DNA of 64,000 bases from JAEUMG01 sp046349315 (GCA_046349315.1 JAXMCQ010000025.1:22507-86506); one strand, 5' to 3'; shown: positions 34,865 through 44,251, counted from the stretch's first letter. Numbers and translations are program-made. Notes: generated by a model not told the origin, from the letters alone.

Positions 34865-35619
34865 CCTTCACCGGGGCGGTTGAGATCCTGGCGCGCCGCG
34901 AGCGCGTCACGGTTCTCATCGCCCTGCTCCTCGTCATCATCATCAGCATTGTCTTCATGCTGCGTTCCGGCGACGCGCTCATGATGATGATGCCGATGCA
35001 GGTTTCGGCTGAGTGGATTGTCCTGCTCTTCGTCATGTGGTGGACGATGATGCTCGCCATGATGCTGCCTTCCGCCGCGCCTGCCATTCTCACCTTCGGC
35101 GCCATATCGAGACGGCTGGACGGTCGGGACGCATCGGCGCGCATGCTCGCCTTTGCAGCCGGGTATGCCCTCGTTTGGACAGGCTTCTCCCTCGCCGCTG
35201 TCCTATTCCAGATGGCTACGGATCACACGCTGCGGCTCAATCCGATGTTTGCGACGACCAGCCGGATTGCCGGCGGCATCCTGCTCATCGCTGCCGGCCT
35301 CTATCAATTGACACCACTGAAGGAAGCCTGCCTGCGCAAATGCCAATTGCCGCTCCTCGTCTTTGCACGCGATTGGCGCCCCGGTCTTCGCGGCGCACTC
35401 CGCATGGGCTTTAGTCACGGGCTGTATTGCGTCGGCTGCTGCGCCATGCTGATGGTGGTCTTGTTTTACGGCGGCGTCATGGAGCCCAAGTGGATCGCCG
35501 GTCTCGCGATCTATGTCCTGATCGAAAAGCTGATGCCGCGGCAATGGTATGTGAGCCGCTTCGCCGGCATAGTCCTCTGCCTGTGGGGCGGAGTCATCCT
35601 ATGGATCGCTTTCCGCTAG
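34861..35619 (+). CDS. DUF2182 predicted metal-binding integral membrane protein
   Basis: A 252-residue membrane protein from GTG 34861, overlapping the DUF1326 stop by four bases. About six helices. Motifs: a Met-rich stretch MMMMPMQ, MMLAMMLPSAAPA, and the GFSHGLYCVGCCAMLMVVLFYGGVM core, in which a CVGCC motif and several Met/His could bind a soft metal. The partner DUF1326 also has a Cys cluster. A copper- or nickel-related role is an inference from these residues. Confidence 0.85.
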   Translation: MTFTGAVEILARRERVTVLIALLLVIIISIVFMLRSGDALMMMMPMQVSAEWIVLLFVMWWTMMLAMMLPSAAPAILTFGAISRRLDGRDASARMLAFAAGYALVWTGFSLAAVLFQMATDHTLRLNPMFATTSRIAGGILLIAAGLYQLTPLKEACLRKCQLPLLVFARDWRPGLRGALRMGFSHGLYCVGCCAMLMVVLFYGGVMEPKWIAGLAIYVLIEKLMPRQWYVSRFAGIVLCLWGGVILWIAFR

Positions 35620-35629
35620 TGTGAGGTGA

Positions 35630-35903
35630 GGATGCCAGCATTCGCTGGCCTGATGGAGTGTCGGATGAACATCGGTACCTTGTCATCCCCGGACTTGTTC
35701 CGCGGATCCATCGTGCCGTTACTCCGCCAACTGATTAATCGGCACGGTGGGTTGCCGGGACAAGCCGGCAATGACAAGAAAGTTATCGGAAGCAATTCCT
35801 TATGTATCCGTCACCCCAGCGAAAGCTGGGGTCCCCTGAAGCATCACCGCCGTGGAAACGATTCGGGGGATGCCAGCTTTCGCTGGCATGACGGGATGGA
35901 GTA
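35630..35903. repeat. Cluster of dispersed palindromic repeats
   Basis: The 299-base gap after the DUF2182 gene holds at least three repeat units and no gene: GATGCCAGCATTCGCTGGC at 35630, a TGTCATCCCCGGACTTGTTC element pairing across to GCCGGCAATGACA (35680-35785), and a CACCCCAGCGAAAGCTGGGG unit near 35811 mirrored by ATGCCAGCTTTCGCTGGCAT near 35870-35890. They match the unit at 4232. Confidence 0.75.
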
Positions 35904-35918
35904 ATCGCGGGTAGCTCT

Positions 35919-37586
35919 TCAATCCACCGCCTGGCCGACCGTCATGTCCTTCGGCCAGGTGATCTTATAGCCGTGCTTGATCAGCTTTTCGGCCTTGGGC
36001 TCAAGCTCGAAATTCCACGCCAGCACGCCGCGCCGGCGCTCGAGATTGGCCTGAGTAGCGGGCGTCATGCCAGAGAGTGTTGCCACAGTCACATCCTCGT
36101 TCGTCGAGAACGGCATCTGGTCGACGACAGTAACATCGAGAGGAAAGTCATGGAGATTCTTCACCGTGATGTCGTAGGCGCGCGTGTCGACATTGGACGT
36201 GGTGATGAGCCCCTCCTCGCCCTTGATGCGCGTCACTTCGGCCCGCTTCACCTTGACGAGATCGTCGACGCCGAAGCCGAGCTTGGTTTCCTCGCCGGGT
36301 GACAGCATCGGCAGATAGCCCTGCCCCATGAAGACACCGTCGCGATAGAGCGTGACCGGGCCTGGCAAAAAAGGCGTCTCGCCGGTGATAGTGAAGGCCG
36401 CCGTCATATAGGCATTGGGGTCAAGCTTCGGCACGGCACGCGCCGATAGCTTGGCGCCGATCGTATCAGTCGCAATCCGCACTTTCTTGGCGGTGCCGGT
36501 GTTGTCGATGCTGACGCGGCCCTGGATACCATACAGCGCCTGGAAGCCTGCGACCTGAACTTCAGCTTCCATCTGCTCGACGCTGCGGGGCGCCGGAAGG
36601 CCGACGCTTGATGAGGAATCTTCAAGCTCCAACCCCGCCTGCGCCTGGATTTTGGCATCACGCGAGTAGTTGCGCCCCCTGCCCTCATCAAAGGCATTGA
36701 CGCCCTGCGGCACCAGATCAGGGGCCGCGGTGGCCCCGGCCGGACGCGCCGTCGACAGGGTCAGCGCGACATTGTCCCAGGTCTCAGTCGTCGCCTGCTG
36801 CACTTCGGCGCGGCGCACCAGTTCGATCGTGGCACCCGCCTGGCCTTTCGCTGGCGAGGCGAGGCGCGCATCATAGATCGGCACCCAGCCAGCATTACCA
36901 ACGCGATAGCGCAGTTTGAACGTACCCGACGTCGCAGCCGGAACGGTAACATGCACAGAGACCAGCATGCTCGTCACTTCGCGCGGCGCGAGCCCGCCAA
37001 GCTGCAGCGTCAGGTCGTTGACCTGCCGGTCGATCTCGCGCTGGCGGACGCGTGCATCGAGGATCGTTTTGCCGATCACTTGCAATTTTCCCGAAACGAG
37101 ATCGAGGACGCCGCCGAGTTGCGTCGCATCCGTCGCACGAACTTCACCTTCCTTCGGTGTCGGAGCGATGGCGCCCGTCGCCAATTGCTCGAGCAGTCGC
37201 TTCTGGAATTCGGCATCGGCAATGGCCTGATCGAGCGCGGCGCGTTCATCGCCCAATAGCTCGATGTCCTTCTCGATACGCTTTCTTTGTTCATCGATCC
37301 CAGTCGATGGCACCGAGACAAGCTTAGAATCGACCGAGCCGATCTCGATGTGGCCGGGAGAAGAGCCTTCGACCCGGATCGTCTCGGCCTGCATCTCACC
37401 CGGCAATCCGGCAAACAGTAGCGTGTGCTCGCCGGGCTCAAGAGAGAGTTCCGCAAGGCGCAGCACTTCCGCGCCTTGCGGGTAAACAGTCACAGCATCG
37501 ACATGTGAGGGCGCCGCGATCTCGGCGGCAAAACTCGGGGCGACAAAAGCGGTTGATAGCAGGAAGGCGGCGGCCAGAATGCGCAT
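35919..37586 (-). CDS. Secreted DUF4139 (mucoidy inhibitor A-like) protein
   Basis: A 555-residue exported protein from ATG 37586. The signal peptide ends at SFAAEI. An N-terminal DUF4140 domain with an adjacent coiled coil (about residues 95-150, EQRKRIEKDIELL) is followed by a DUF4139 domain from about 205 (LRYRVGNAGWVPIYDARL, KVKRAEVTRIKGEEGL, LEPKAEKLIKHGYKITWP). Proteins of this build, including mucoidy inhibitor A, occur widely; none has a firm activity. The upstream extension to 37700 is not coding. Confidence 0.85.
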   Translation of the reverse strand: MRILAAAFLLSTAFVAPSFAAEIAAPSHVDAVTVYPQGAEVLRLAELSLEPGEHTLLFAGLPGEMQAETIRVEGSSPGHIEIGSVDSKLVSVPSTGIDEQRKRIEKDIELLGDERAALDQAIADAEFQKRLLEQLATGAIAPTPKEGEVRATDATQLGGVLDLVSGKLQVIGKTILDARVRQREIDRQVNDLTLQLGGLAPREVTSMLVSVHVTVPAATSGTFKLRYRVGNAGWVPIYDARLASPAKGQAGATIELVRRAEVQQATTETWDNVALTLSTARPAGATAAPDLVPQGVNAFDEGRGRNYSRDAKIQAQAGLELEDSSSSVGLPAPRSVEQMEAEVQVAGFQALYGIQGRVSIDNTGTAKKVRIATDTIGAKLSARAVPKLDPNAYMTAAFTITGETPFLPGPVTLYRDGVFMGQGYLPMLSPGEETKLGFGVDDLVKVKRAEVTRIKGEEGLITTSNVDTRAYDITVKNLHDFPLDVTVVDQMPFSTNEDVTVATLSGMTPATQANLERRRGVLAWNFELEPKAEKLIKHGYKITWPKDMTVGQAVD

Positions 37587-37706
37587 GAATGGTCTCCGGT
37601 ACGCCCCCTCAGGCTGGGCCGGAGCACACACTGACCTCGCGGCGGGATTGCGGCCAAGTGAAGCGCATATCCCGCCGAACTGACGGCGCTTTGGAGACAA
37701 CGCTAG

Positions 37707-39293
37707 CTAGAACGCCAATTGCTTCGCCTGACGGACATGCGGCAGCTTGTGCACCGCCGCCAGTACCGTCTCAGGCACCTGCTCGTCGATCTGAACGAGA
37801 CAAATCGCATCAGCACCCTGAGCCTGCCGGCCGAGATGGAAGGTCGCGATATTGACCTTGGCATTGCCGAGCAATGTGCCGAGCGCTCCAATGAACCCCG
37901 GCTTGTCCATGTTGGTCACATAAAGCATGTGCGGCCCGAATTCCGATTCAAGCTCGATCCCCTTGATCTGGATGATGCGCGGTTTGCCATCCGAGAAGAC
38001 CGAGCCTGCCACCGAGCGCTCCATGCCCTTCGTCTTCACCGTCAGGCGGATATAGGTCTCGTACGCGCCGCGCTGTGTCTGGCGCACTTCATCGACCTTG
38101 ATGCCGCGCTCTTTGGCGACGACCGGGGCCGAGACCATGTTGACGGTGCCGAGCTGCGGCTGCAACACACCCGACAGCGCGGCCGCCGTCAATGCGCGGG
38201 TATTCATGTCGCCGACGTCGCCGGCATATTCGATGACGATGCCGGTGATGACGTCGTCAGTGAGCTGGCCCGCAAACGAGCCGAGCTTTTCGGCAAGCGC
38301 GATGAAGGGCCGCAGGCGCGGCGCTTCATCGGCCGAGATCGACGGCATGTTGAGCGCGTTCGAGACCGCACCTGTAATCAGATAATCCGCCATCTGCTCG
38401 GCGATCTGGATCGCAACATTTTCCTGCGCTTCCGATGTCGAGGCTCCGAGATGCGGCGTGCAGACGACATTCTCGAGCGCGAAGAGCTTGTGCTCGGTCG
38501 CAGGTTCGGTCTCGAAGACATCGAGGGCAGCCCCACCGACTTGCCCCGACTTCAAGGCGTCATAGAGCGCTTCCTCCACGACAAGGCCGCCGCGCGCGCA
38601 ATTGATGATGCGCACGCCCTTCTTGCACTTTGCCAAGGCCGCGGCATCGACGATGTTGCGCGTCTTGTCAGTGAGCGGCGTATGGAGCGTGATTAAGTCG
38701 GAGCGGCGGAAGATGTCGTCGAGGTCGACCTTCTCGACGCCGATTTCGAGCGCCCGCTCGGGGCTTAAGAAGGGATCGAAGGCGATGACCTTCATCTTAA
38801 GGCCGAGCGCCCGATCCGCGACGATCGATCCGATATTGCCGCAGCCAATAACGCCGAGCGTCTTGTTGAAGAGCTCGACGCCCATGAAGCGGTTCTTCTC
38901 CCACTTCCCCGCGCGTGTCGATTGATTGGCCTCCGGGATCTGACGTGCCAGCGCCATCATCATCGAGATCGCGTGTTCGGCGGTGGTGATCGCATTGCCG
39001 AACGGCGTGTTCATGACGATGATGCCGCGCGCTGTTGCCGCCGGAATATCGACATTGTCGACGCCGATACCGGCGCGGCCGATCACCTTGAGATTGGTCG
39101 CCGCCGCGATGATCTTGGGACTGACTTTCGAGGCCGAGCGGATGGCAAGGCCGTCATAGGCAGGGATAGCGGCAAGCAAGGCATCCTTGTCCTTGCCGAG
39201 ATCTGGTTGGTAATCGACATCGATGCCGCGGTCGCGGAAGACCTGCACAGCGGTTTCGGAGAGCTTGTCGGAAACGAGGACGCGGGGCGCCAT
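37707..39293 (-). CDS. serA: D-3-phosphoglycerate dehydrogenase
   Basis: A 528-residue NAD-dependent enzyme, the first step of serine synthesis. Residues 1-320 carry the D-2-hydroxyacid dehydrogenase fold: the nucleotide-binding GVIGCGNIGSIVAD, the catalytic Arg in NCARGG, and the catalytic His in HLGASTSEAQENV. The C-terminal half holds the intervening domain and an ACT domain (FIGALGTLLGNAKVNIATFHLGR), allowing serine feedback. Ends in AKQLAF. Second gene of the serC-serA operon, 22 bases after serC. Confidence 0.96.
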   Translation of the reverse strand: MAPRVLVSDKLSETAVQVFRDRGIDVDYQPDLGKDKDALLAAIPAYDGLAIRSASKVSPKIIAAATNLKVIGRAGIGVDNVDIPAATARGIIVMNTPFGNAITTAEHAISMMMALARQIPEANQSTRAGKWEKNRFMGVELFNKTLGVIGCGNIGSIVADRALGLKMKVIAFDPFLSPERALEIGVEKVDLDDIFRRSDLITLHTPLTDKTRNIVDAAALAKCKKGVRIINCARGGLVVEEALYDALKSGQVGGAALDVFETEPATEHKLFALENVVCTPHLGASTSEAQENVAIQIAEQMADYLITGAVSNALNMPSISADEAPRLRPFIALAEKLGSFAGQLTDDVITGIVIEYAGDVGDMNTRALTAAALSGVLQPQLGTVNMVSAPVVAKERGIKVDEVRQTQRGAYETYIRLTVKTKGMERSVAGSVFSDGKPRIIQIKGIELESEFGPHMLYVTNMDKPGFIGALGTLLGNAKVNIATFHLGRQAQGADAICLVQIDEQVPETVLAAVHKLPHVRQAKQLAF

Positions 39294-39315
39294 GGAGAGC
39301 TCCTGTTGCGTGAAA

Positions 39316-40443
39316 TCAGTGTGACGATTTTGCGTAGGCCCAGTCGATCCATCGCGTCAGCGCCTCGACATCGGCCGTCTCGACGGTGGCACCGCACCAG
39401 ATGCGCAAGCCCGGCGGCGCATCGCGATAGGCGCCGATATCATAGGCGACCCCTTCCGCCTCGAGCGTCTTGGCGATTGTCTTGGCTATAGCTTCGCCGC
39501 CATCGAGCGTGAGACAGACCGACGTATTGGATCGCGTCGCCTTGTCCTTTGCGAGATGATGCGCCCAGGGGGTGCGCTCAACCCAGGCGTCGATTGCCGC
39601 GGCATTGGCATCGGCACGCGCCTGCAAGGCTTTCAACCCACCGGCGGCTTCAGCCCATTCGAGCGCAACGATGTAATCCTCGACGCACAGCATGGAGGGC
39701 GTGTTGATTGTTTCGCCCTCGAAAATGCCGGCAATGAGCTTGCCGCCCGAACTCATGCGGAAGATCTTCGGCAAGGGCCACGGCGGCGTATAGGTCTCGA
39801 GCCGCTTCACCGCGCGCGGCGACAGGATCAGCACGCCGTGCGCGCCCTCCCCGCCCAGAACCTTCTGCCAAGAGAAGGTCACGACATCGAGTTTGGAAAA
39901 ATCGAGTGCCTGCGCGAAGGCGGCCGAGGTTGCATCGCAGATCGTCAAACCTTCACGATCCGTCGAGATCCAGTCGGCATTGGGCACGCGCACGCCGGAT
40001 GTCGTGCCATTCCATGTAAAGACGACATCGCGCGCGAAATCGACCTGCGCGAGATCAGGCAATTCGCCATAAGCCGCCTTCAGGACGCGCGCGTCCTTCA
40101 GTTTCAACTGTTTGGCCACATCGCTGACCCAGCCCTCGCCGAAACTCTCCCAGGCGAGGAGATCGACGCCGCGCTCGCCGAGCAGCGACCAGAGTGCCAT
40201 CTCGACCGCGCCGGTATCGGAAGCCGGGACAATGCCGATGAGATAGTCTTTCGGGACATCCAGCACACTACGCGTCAGCGCGATCGCGCGCTTGAGCCGC
40301 GCTTTGCCCTCGCTTGAGCGATGCGAGCGGCCGATCAATGCTTTTGAGAGTTTGTCGGGAGTCCAGCCGGGGATCTTGGCACATGGGCCGGACGAGAAAT
40401 TTGGCGATGCCGGCCGCGTGGCCGGTCTTGGCGAGTCAGTCAT
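39316..40443 (-). CDS. serC: Phosphoserine aminotransferase
   Basis: A 375-residue PLP-dependent enzyme converting 3-phosphohydroxypyruvate to phosphoserine. FSSGPCAKIPGW near the start, TWNGTTSGVRVPNADW, and the PLP Lys in FSWQKVLGGEGAHG are present; this is the rhizobial-type SerC, only distantly like the enteric enzyme. The ATG at 40443 is directly preceded by a folded leader (serC-type RNA) that covers the ribosome binding site. Operon with serA. Confidence 0.95.
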   Translation of the reverse strand: MTDSPRPATRPASPNFSSGPCAKIPGWTPDKLSKALIGRSHRSSEGKARLKRAIALTRSVLDVPKDYLIGIVPASDTGAVEMALWSLLGERGVDLLAWESFGEGWVSDVAKQLKLKDARVLKAAYGELPDLAQVDFARDVVFTWNGTTSGVRVPNADWISTDREGLTICDATSAAFAQALDFSKLDVVTFSWQKVLGGEGAHGVLILSPRAVKRLETYTPPWPLPKIFRMSSGGKLIAGIFEGETINTPSMLCVEDYIVALEWAEAAGGLKALQARADANAAAIDAWVERTPWAHHLAKDKATRSNTSVCLTLDGGEAIAKTIAKTLEAEGVAYDIGAYRDAPPGLRIWCGATVETADVEALTRWIDWAYAKSSH

Positions 40444-40490
40444 CGATCCATCCTTCCAGATGGCTTGCCCCTCGTTGGGGAGGGGTAGCC
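40444..40490 (-). promoter_or_regulatory. Candidate serC-type leader RNA with ribosome-binding-site hairpin
   Basis: On the minus strand, directly before the serC ATG, two stems occur. CCCCTC (40468-40473) pairs with GAGGGG (40480-40485). A second stem pairs CCATC with GATGG (plus-strand 40459-40463 and 40448-40452) with a 6-base loop TGGAAG, and it encloses the GGAAGGA ribosome binding site. This arrangement and position agree with the serC RNA motif known from alphaproteobacterial serC-serA operons. It presumably controls translation; the ligand or signal is unknown. Confidence 0.65.
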
Positions 40491-40537
40491 CGAGGACGGG
40501 AATGCACCTTTCGGCCCGGCGCGTCAACACCTCATGC

Positions 40538-40577
40538 AAAAAAGCGAAAGCGGCCCCGGATTGCTCCAGCGCCGCTT
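40538..40577 (-). terminator. Intrinsic terminator of the outer-membrane protein gene at 40606
   Basis: Minus-strand GAAGCGGC and GCCGCTTTC form a 7-8 base stem, followed by TTTTTTG (plus-strand A-run 40538-40543). It lies just downstream of the stop at 40606 and separates that gene from the serC leader. Confidence 0.85.
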
Positions 40578-40605
40578 CCGTCTTCAGAGGACTCTCGATC
40601 GAGCC

Positions 40606-41181
40606 TCAGAACTTGAACTTCACGCCTGTGAGAATCTGGTGATCCATGACATTCGGCCCGTCCACGGTGATGTCCATGAACCGGTAGCCGATGTCGAGAT
40701 CGACGCTCTCGGAAAGATTGATCGAGGCACCCGCCATCAGCGAATAGGTGAAGCCGTTATCGCTAGGGCCGTTATCGACCGAAGCCCAGCCCCAGCCGGC
40801 GCCGGCGCCGACATAAGGCGTGAAAATCGTCGAGGTCGGGATATCGAAGTATAGATTGCCGAGAGCCGTTGTCGTCGACATGTCGGCGCCATTACCGATA
40901 TTATAGTCGCCGCTCCATTCAAGACGCGCATCGGTGCGCAGATTTTCGTTGAACCTGTAGCCGACGCCGCCACCGCCGGTGAACGCGCTGTCATCCTTGC
41001 CGCCGTCCCAGGACAGGAACGACCAACCGATATCGCCGCGCAGATAGAACCCGGATTCGCTTACCACCGGTTGTTCCTCGACGACGACCGGCGGCGGCTG
41101 ATAGGGATCGGCCGCGCGCGCCACGCCCTGAAGGCTTAAGGCCGCGACGCCGGAAAGCAGGGCAAGTCTCAAAAACTTCAT
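40606..41181 (-). CDS. Outer-membrane beta-barrel protein (rhizobial Omp25-like)
   Basis: A 191-residue protein. A signal peptide ends near ARAADP, followed by a Pro/Val-rich linker (PPPVVVEEQPVV) and an eight-strand barrel with SGFYLRGDIGWSFLSW and the C-terminal FMDITVDGPNVMDHQILTGVKFKF, whose last aromatic residue is the assembly signal. This is the typical small rhizobial porin-like outer-membrane protein; its role is structural or in surface adhesion. It is unlike the cysteine-rich one at 14111. Confidence 0.85.
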   Translation of the reverse strand: MKFLRLALLSGVAALSLQGVARAADPYQPPPVVVEEQPVVSESGFYLRGDIGWSFLSWDGGKDDSAFTGGGGVGYRFNENLRTDARLEWSGDYNIGNGADMSTTTALGNLYFDIPTSTIFTPYVGAGAGWGWASVDNGPSDNGFTYSLMAGASINLSESVDLDIGYRFMDITVDGPNVMDHQILTGVKFKF

Positions 41182-41354
41182 TCAGTACTCCAACTGTCGA
41201 ACTTTGGGACAGCAACCATGACCGCAAGGATTAGTTCCGGCATGTGTCACGAGCCGGGCCCGAATGGGACGATAAAGAGGCAACCTTGCAAACTTGCTGG
41301 AAAGGCTCATCAAATTGTAAGAATTCGAAACATCGCCGTGAAGCAACCCCAACC

Positions 41355-42281
41355 ATGACGACATTGCCGGCACCCGCCGCAACGGCACATCCGCACCTTT
41401 TCGACTGGCTGACGCTGGGGGGACTTGTTGTCGCCTGGGGCTCGTCTTTCGCCATGACCAAGATTGCAGTGGGTCAGCTTGATCCCGCCTGGGTCATGGC
41501 GCTCCGCCTGGCAATCGGCGGCGGATTTCTGCTCATTATTCTTTACGCTTCGGGAAGGCGATTGCCGCGCGAGCCGCGCCTGTGGGGCTGGTTCGCCTGG
41601 TTGGGCTTGATCGGCCACGCGCTTCCCTTCTTCCTCATCTCCTGGGGCACGCAATATGTCTCGTCCGGCCTTTCCGGCGTGCTGATGGGCGCAATCCCGC
41701 TCTTTGTCATCGTTGCTGCGCATTTCCTTCTTCCCGACGAGCCGATGACCCGCGCCAAGGCTATCGGCTTCGTCGTTGGCTTTGCCGGCCTGATGATCGT
41801 GCTGGGTCCGGATCGCCTGTCCGGCTTCTCCACCGAAAGCGATGCGCTCAAGGGCGAGGCCGCGATTCTGCTCGGCTGCATCTGTTATACCGTGCACGGA
41901 TTGTTTGCCCGCCGCATTCCGTTCCATGCGCCCGCTGAACAGGCAACTGCCGTCTGTCTTGCCGCAGGCGCAATGGGACTCGCCTTCGCGCTGGCGATCG
42001 ACCCGACCGGTCTCCAGGACGTCCCGTGGTCCGCCTTTGCCGCAGTGGTGGGTTTGGGGATCCTGCCCACGGCGCTCGCCACGCTCATGATGTATCGCAT
42101 CATGCGCACCGTCGGTGTCAGCTTTGTCGCCTATTCGAACTATCTCGTTCCCGTCTATGCCCTGGGATTCGGCGCACTGACCCTCGGCGAGACGCTTGAC
42201 TGGAATGTCGCCGCCGGGCTTGTTCTCATCATTGCCGGCATCGCCACGAGCCGCTTTGCCCCATCGCGCCTGAAAGGTTGA
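41355..42281 (+). CDS. EamA/DMT-family transporter
   Basis: A 308-residue transporter with ten helices and two EamA repeats. The first repeat shows GGLVVAWGSSFAMTKIAV and the second VPVYALGFGALTLGETLDW, typical of exporters of amino acids or metabolites. Start ATG 41355; the in-frame extension to 41244 is within an intergenic region. It is followed almost directly by a secreted protein gene (2 bases apart). Confidence 0.85.
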   Translation: MTTLPAPAATAHPHLFDWLTLGGLVVAWGSSFAMTKIAVGQLDPAWVMALRLAIGGGFLLIILYASGRRLPREPRLWGWFAWLGLIGHALPFFLISWGTQYVSSGLSGVLMGAIPLFVIVAAHFLLPDEPMTRAKAIGFVVGFAGLMIVLGPDRLSGFSTESDALKGEAAILLGCICYTVHGLFARRIPFHAPAEQATAVCLAAGAMGLAFALAIDPTGLQDVPWSAFAAVVGLGILPTALATLMMYRIMRTVGVSFVAYSNYLVPVYALGFGALTLGETLDWNVAAGLVLIIAGIATSRFAPSRLKG

Positions 42282-42283
42282 AT

Positions 42284-42799
42284 ATGCCCCGTGTGATAGT
42301 GCTCATTATCGTCACGATGCTGTGCGGCCCGGCGCTTGCTGCTGAGTGCCCCTTGTCTGATATCGAAAAAGCTCTCGGCACCCCGCTCGAATCCATGAAG
42401 CCGCTGGAGCGGGAGGTGTCGGACATTCAATCGACCGAAGGAGGAACCTGGCAGATTTATCGCGAAAAGGATGGTCGCGTGAACACCATCATCCGCGGGG
42501 ATTATGGCGAGTCGGGCCGCAACGAACTGCGTCTCAGCATCGTCAATCGAAATACCTATGGCGTCGCCGCCAAGCGCATCGACTATATCCGTCACGCCTT
42601 CCTGGAAGACCAGGGCCCCTTCGCCTTTCACAAAGTGACGACGGAGTACTTCATTTATTGCGGCGGCAAGATCTATCTGCCGGGGGAAACCGGAGCCACG
42701 ATGGACCTCAATCAGTACAAGAAGGATGGCGACGCTGCGCAGTCTGCGTTTCTCTCGTCCAAGGACATCGCCGACTTCACCAAGGGATTGAAGCGATAA
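42284..42799 (+). CDS. Small secreted hypothetical protein
   Basis: A 171-residue protein starting at ATG 42284, two bases after the stop of the EamA gene; GAAAGG lies upstream within that gene's end. The signal peptide ends at ALAAEC. The mature chain has two Cys (AECPLSDIE and IYCGGKIYLPGE) and a predicted all-beta fold with GEYGTI-like repeats (YREKDGRVNTII, SGRNELRLSIV). Probably co-transcribed with the transporter. No family recognised. Confidence 0.6.
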   Translation: MPRVIVLIIVTMLCGPALAAECPLSDIEKALGTPLESMKPLEREVSDIQSTEGGTWQIYREKDGRVNTIIRGDYGESGRNELRLSIVNRNTYGVAAKRIDYIRHAFLEDQGPFAFHKVTTEYFIYCGGKIYLPGETGATMDLNQYKKDGDAAQSAFLSSKDIADFTKGLKR

Positions 42800-42806
42800 A
42801 TACTTC

Positions 42807-42899
42807 TTCCCCTCCCCCTTGTGGGGAGGGGCTAGGGGTGAGGGTGGGACAGATCTCGCAGACCCCCACCCTTGATCCCTCCCCGCAAGGAGGAGGGAA
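42807..42899. repeat. GC-rich palindromic repeat
   Basis: CCCCTCCCCCTTGTGGGGAG (42811-42830) is palindromic, followed by GGGCTAGGGGTGAGGGTGGG and mirrored by CCCCACCCTTGATCCCTCCC with CGCAAGGAGGAGGG. It fills the gap between convergent genes and matches the units at 931 and 8600. Confidence 0.7.
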
Positions 42900-42907
42900 A
42901 AGTTTAC

Positions 42908-44251
42908 TTACGCCGCCTTGGCGATCACCGAGCACAATTCATCGACAATGCTGGTGACGAGCCCGGCATCGTCGCCTTCCGCCATGACACGGATTAGGGG
43001 TTCGGTACCCGATGGCCGGATCACCAGACGCCCCGAACCGCCAAGCCGTGTCTCGGCAGCGGCAATCGCCTCTTTCACGGGCTTCAATTCGAGCGGTTTC
43101 CCGGAAGCATAGCGCACGTTCTTGAGCACTTGCGGAACCGGCTCGAACATCCGGCACACTTCGCTCACCGGACGCCCGGTGCGCACGACTTCGGCCAGAA
43201 CCTGCAGGGCTGCGATCAGCCCGTCCCCAGTCGTCGAGAAGTCGGAGAGCACGATATGGCCCGACTGCTCGCCGCCGACATTGTAGCCATGGGCACGCAT
43301 ATGTTCGACGACATAGCGGTCGCCGACCTTGGTGCGCGCCAAACTCATTCCCTTCTCGCCGAGGAATCGCTCAAGCCCGAGATTGGACATCACTGTCGCA
43401 ACGAGACCACCGCCCTGGAGTATTCCCCTGCTCTGCCAGGATGAGGCGATGAGCGCCATAAGCTGGTCGCCGTCAATGACCTCCCCGCGCTCATCCGCGA
43501 TGATCACGCGATCGGCATCGCCGTCGAGTGCGATTCCGATATCGGCGCGCATCTCGCGGACCCGGTCGCACATCCGCTCCGGCGCGGTCGAGCCACATTT
43601 CTCATTAATATTGAGGCCGTTCGGCTCGTTGCCAATCTGAATGATCTCGGCACCAAGTTCCCACAAGGCGGCGGGCGCCACCTTGTAGGCGGCGCCATTG
43701 GCGGTATCGACTACGATACGCAGTCCTTCGAGGCGCAGTTCTTTCGGGAAAGTCCGCTTGACGGACTCGATATAGCGCGCCTGCGCGTCCTCGATGCGCT
43801 TGGCGCGGCCGATCTTGTCGGATGGTGCGAGCTTCGCGCCATGATCGCTCTCGATCAATCGCTCGATATCCTGTTCCTGCGCATCCGAGAGCTTGTAGCC
43901 ATCCGGACCGAAGAGCTTGATGCCATTGTCGTCGTAAGGATTATGCGAGGCTGAAATCATGACGCCAATATCGGCACGCAGAGAACGCGTAAGCATGGCG
44001 ACGGCGGGCGTCGGCACCGGGCCGAACAGGAACACGTCCATACCGGTCGCGAGAAACCCGGCAGTCAACGCCTGCTCGAGCATATAGCCCGAAAGCCGTG
44101 TGTCCTTGCCGATGACGACGCGATGGCGATGCGCGCCGCGCGAATAAAGACTGCCGGCGGCGAGGCCAGTCTTGAGCACCGTCTCGACATCCATCGGCCA
44201 GCGATTGGCCGTTCCGCGGACGCCATCGGTTCCGAAATATTTGCGTGTCAT
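42908..44251 (-). CDS. glmM: Phosphoglucosamine mutase
   Basis: A 447-residue enzyme that converts glucosamine-6-phosphate to glucosamine-1-phosphate for UDP-GlcNAc and cell-wall synthesis. The phosphoserine loop ISASHNPYDDNGIK, the metal-binding DGDADRV, the sugar-binding GGEQSGH and the phosphate loop RPSGTEPLIRV are all seen. ATG 44251 gives MTRKYFGTDGVRG; an ATG four codons upstream is possible. In many bacteria folP and glmM are adjacent; here an IS110 remnant intervenes. Confidence 0.96.
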   Translation of the reverse strand: MTRKYFGTDGVRGTANRWPMDVETVLKTGLAAGSLYSRGAHRHRVVIGKDTRLSGYMLEQALTAGFLATGMDVFLFGPVPTPAVAMLTRSLRADIGVMISASHNPYDDNGIKLFGPDGYKLSDAQEQDIERLIESDHGAKLAPSDKIGRAKRIEDAQARYIESVKRTFPKELRLEGLRIVVDTANGAAYKVAPAALWELGAEIIQIGNEPNGLNINEKCGSTAPERMCDRVREMRADIGIALDGDADRVIIADERGEVIDGDQLMALIASSWQSRGILQGGGLVATVMSNLGLERFLGEKGMSLARTKVGDRYVVEHMRAHGYNVGGEQSGHIVLSDFSTTGDGLIAALQVLAEVVRTGRPVSEVCRMFEPVPQVLKNVRYASGKPLELKPVKEAIAAAETRLGGSGRLVIRPSGTEPLIRVMAEGDDAGLVTSIVDELCSVIAKAA

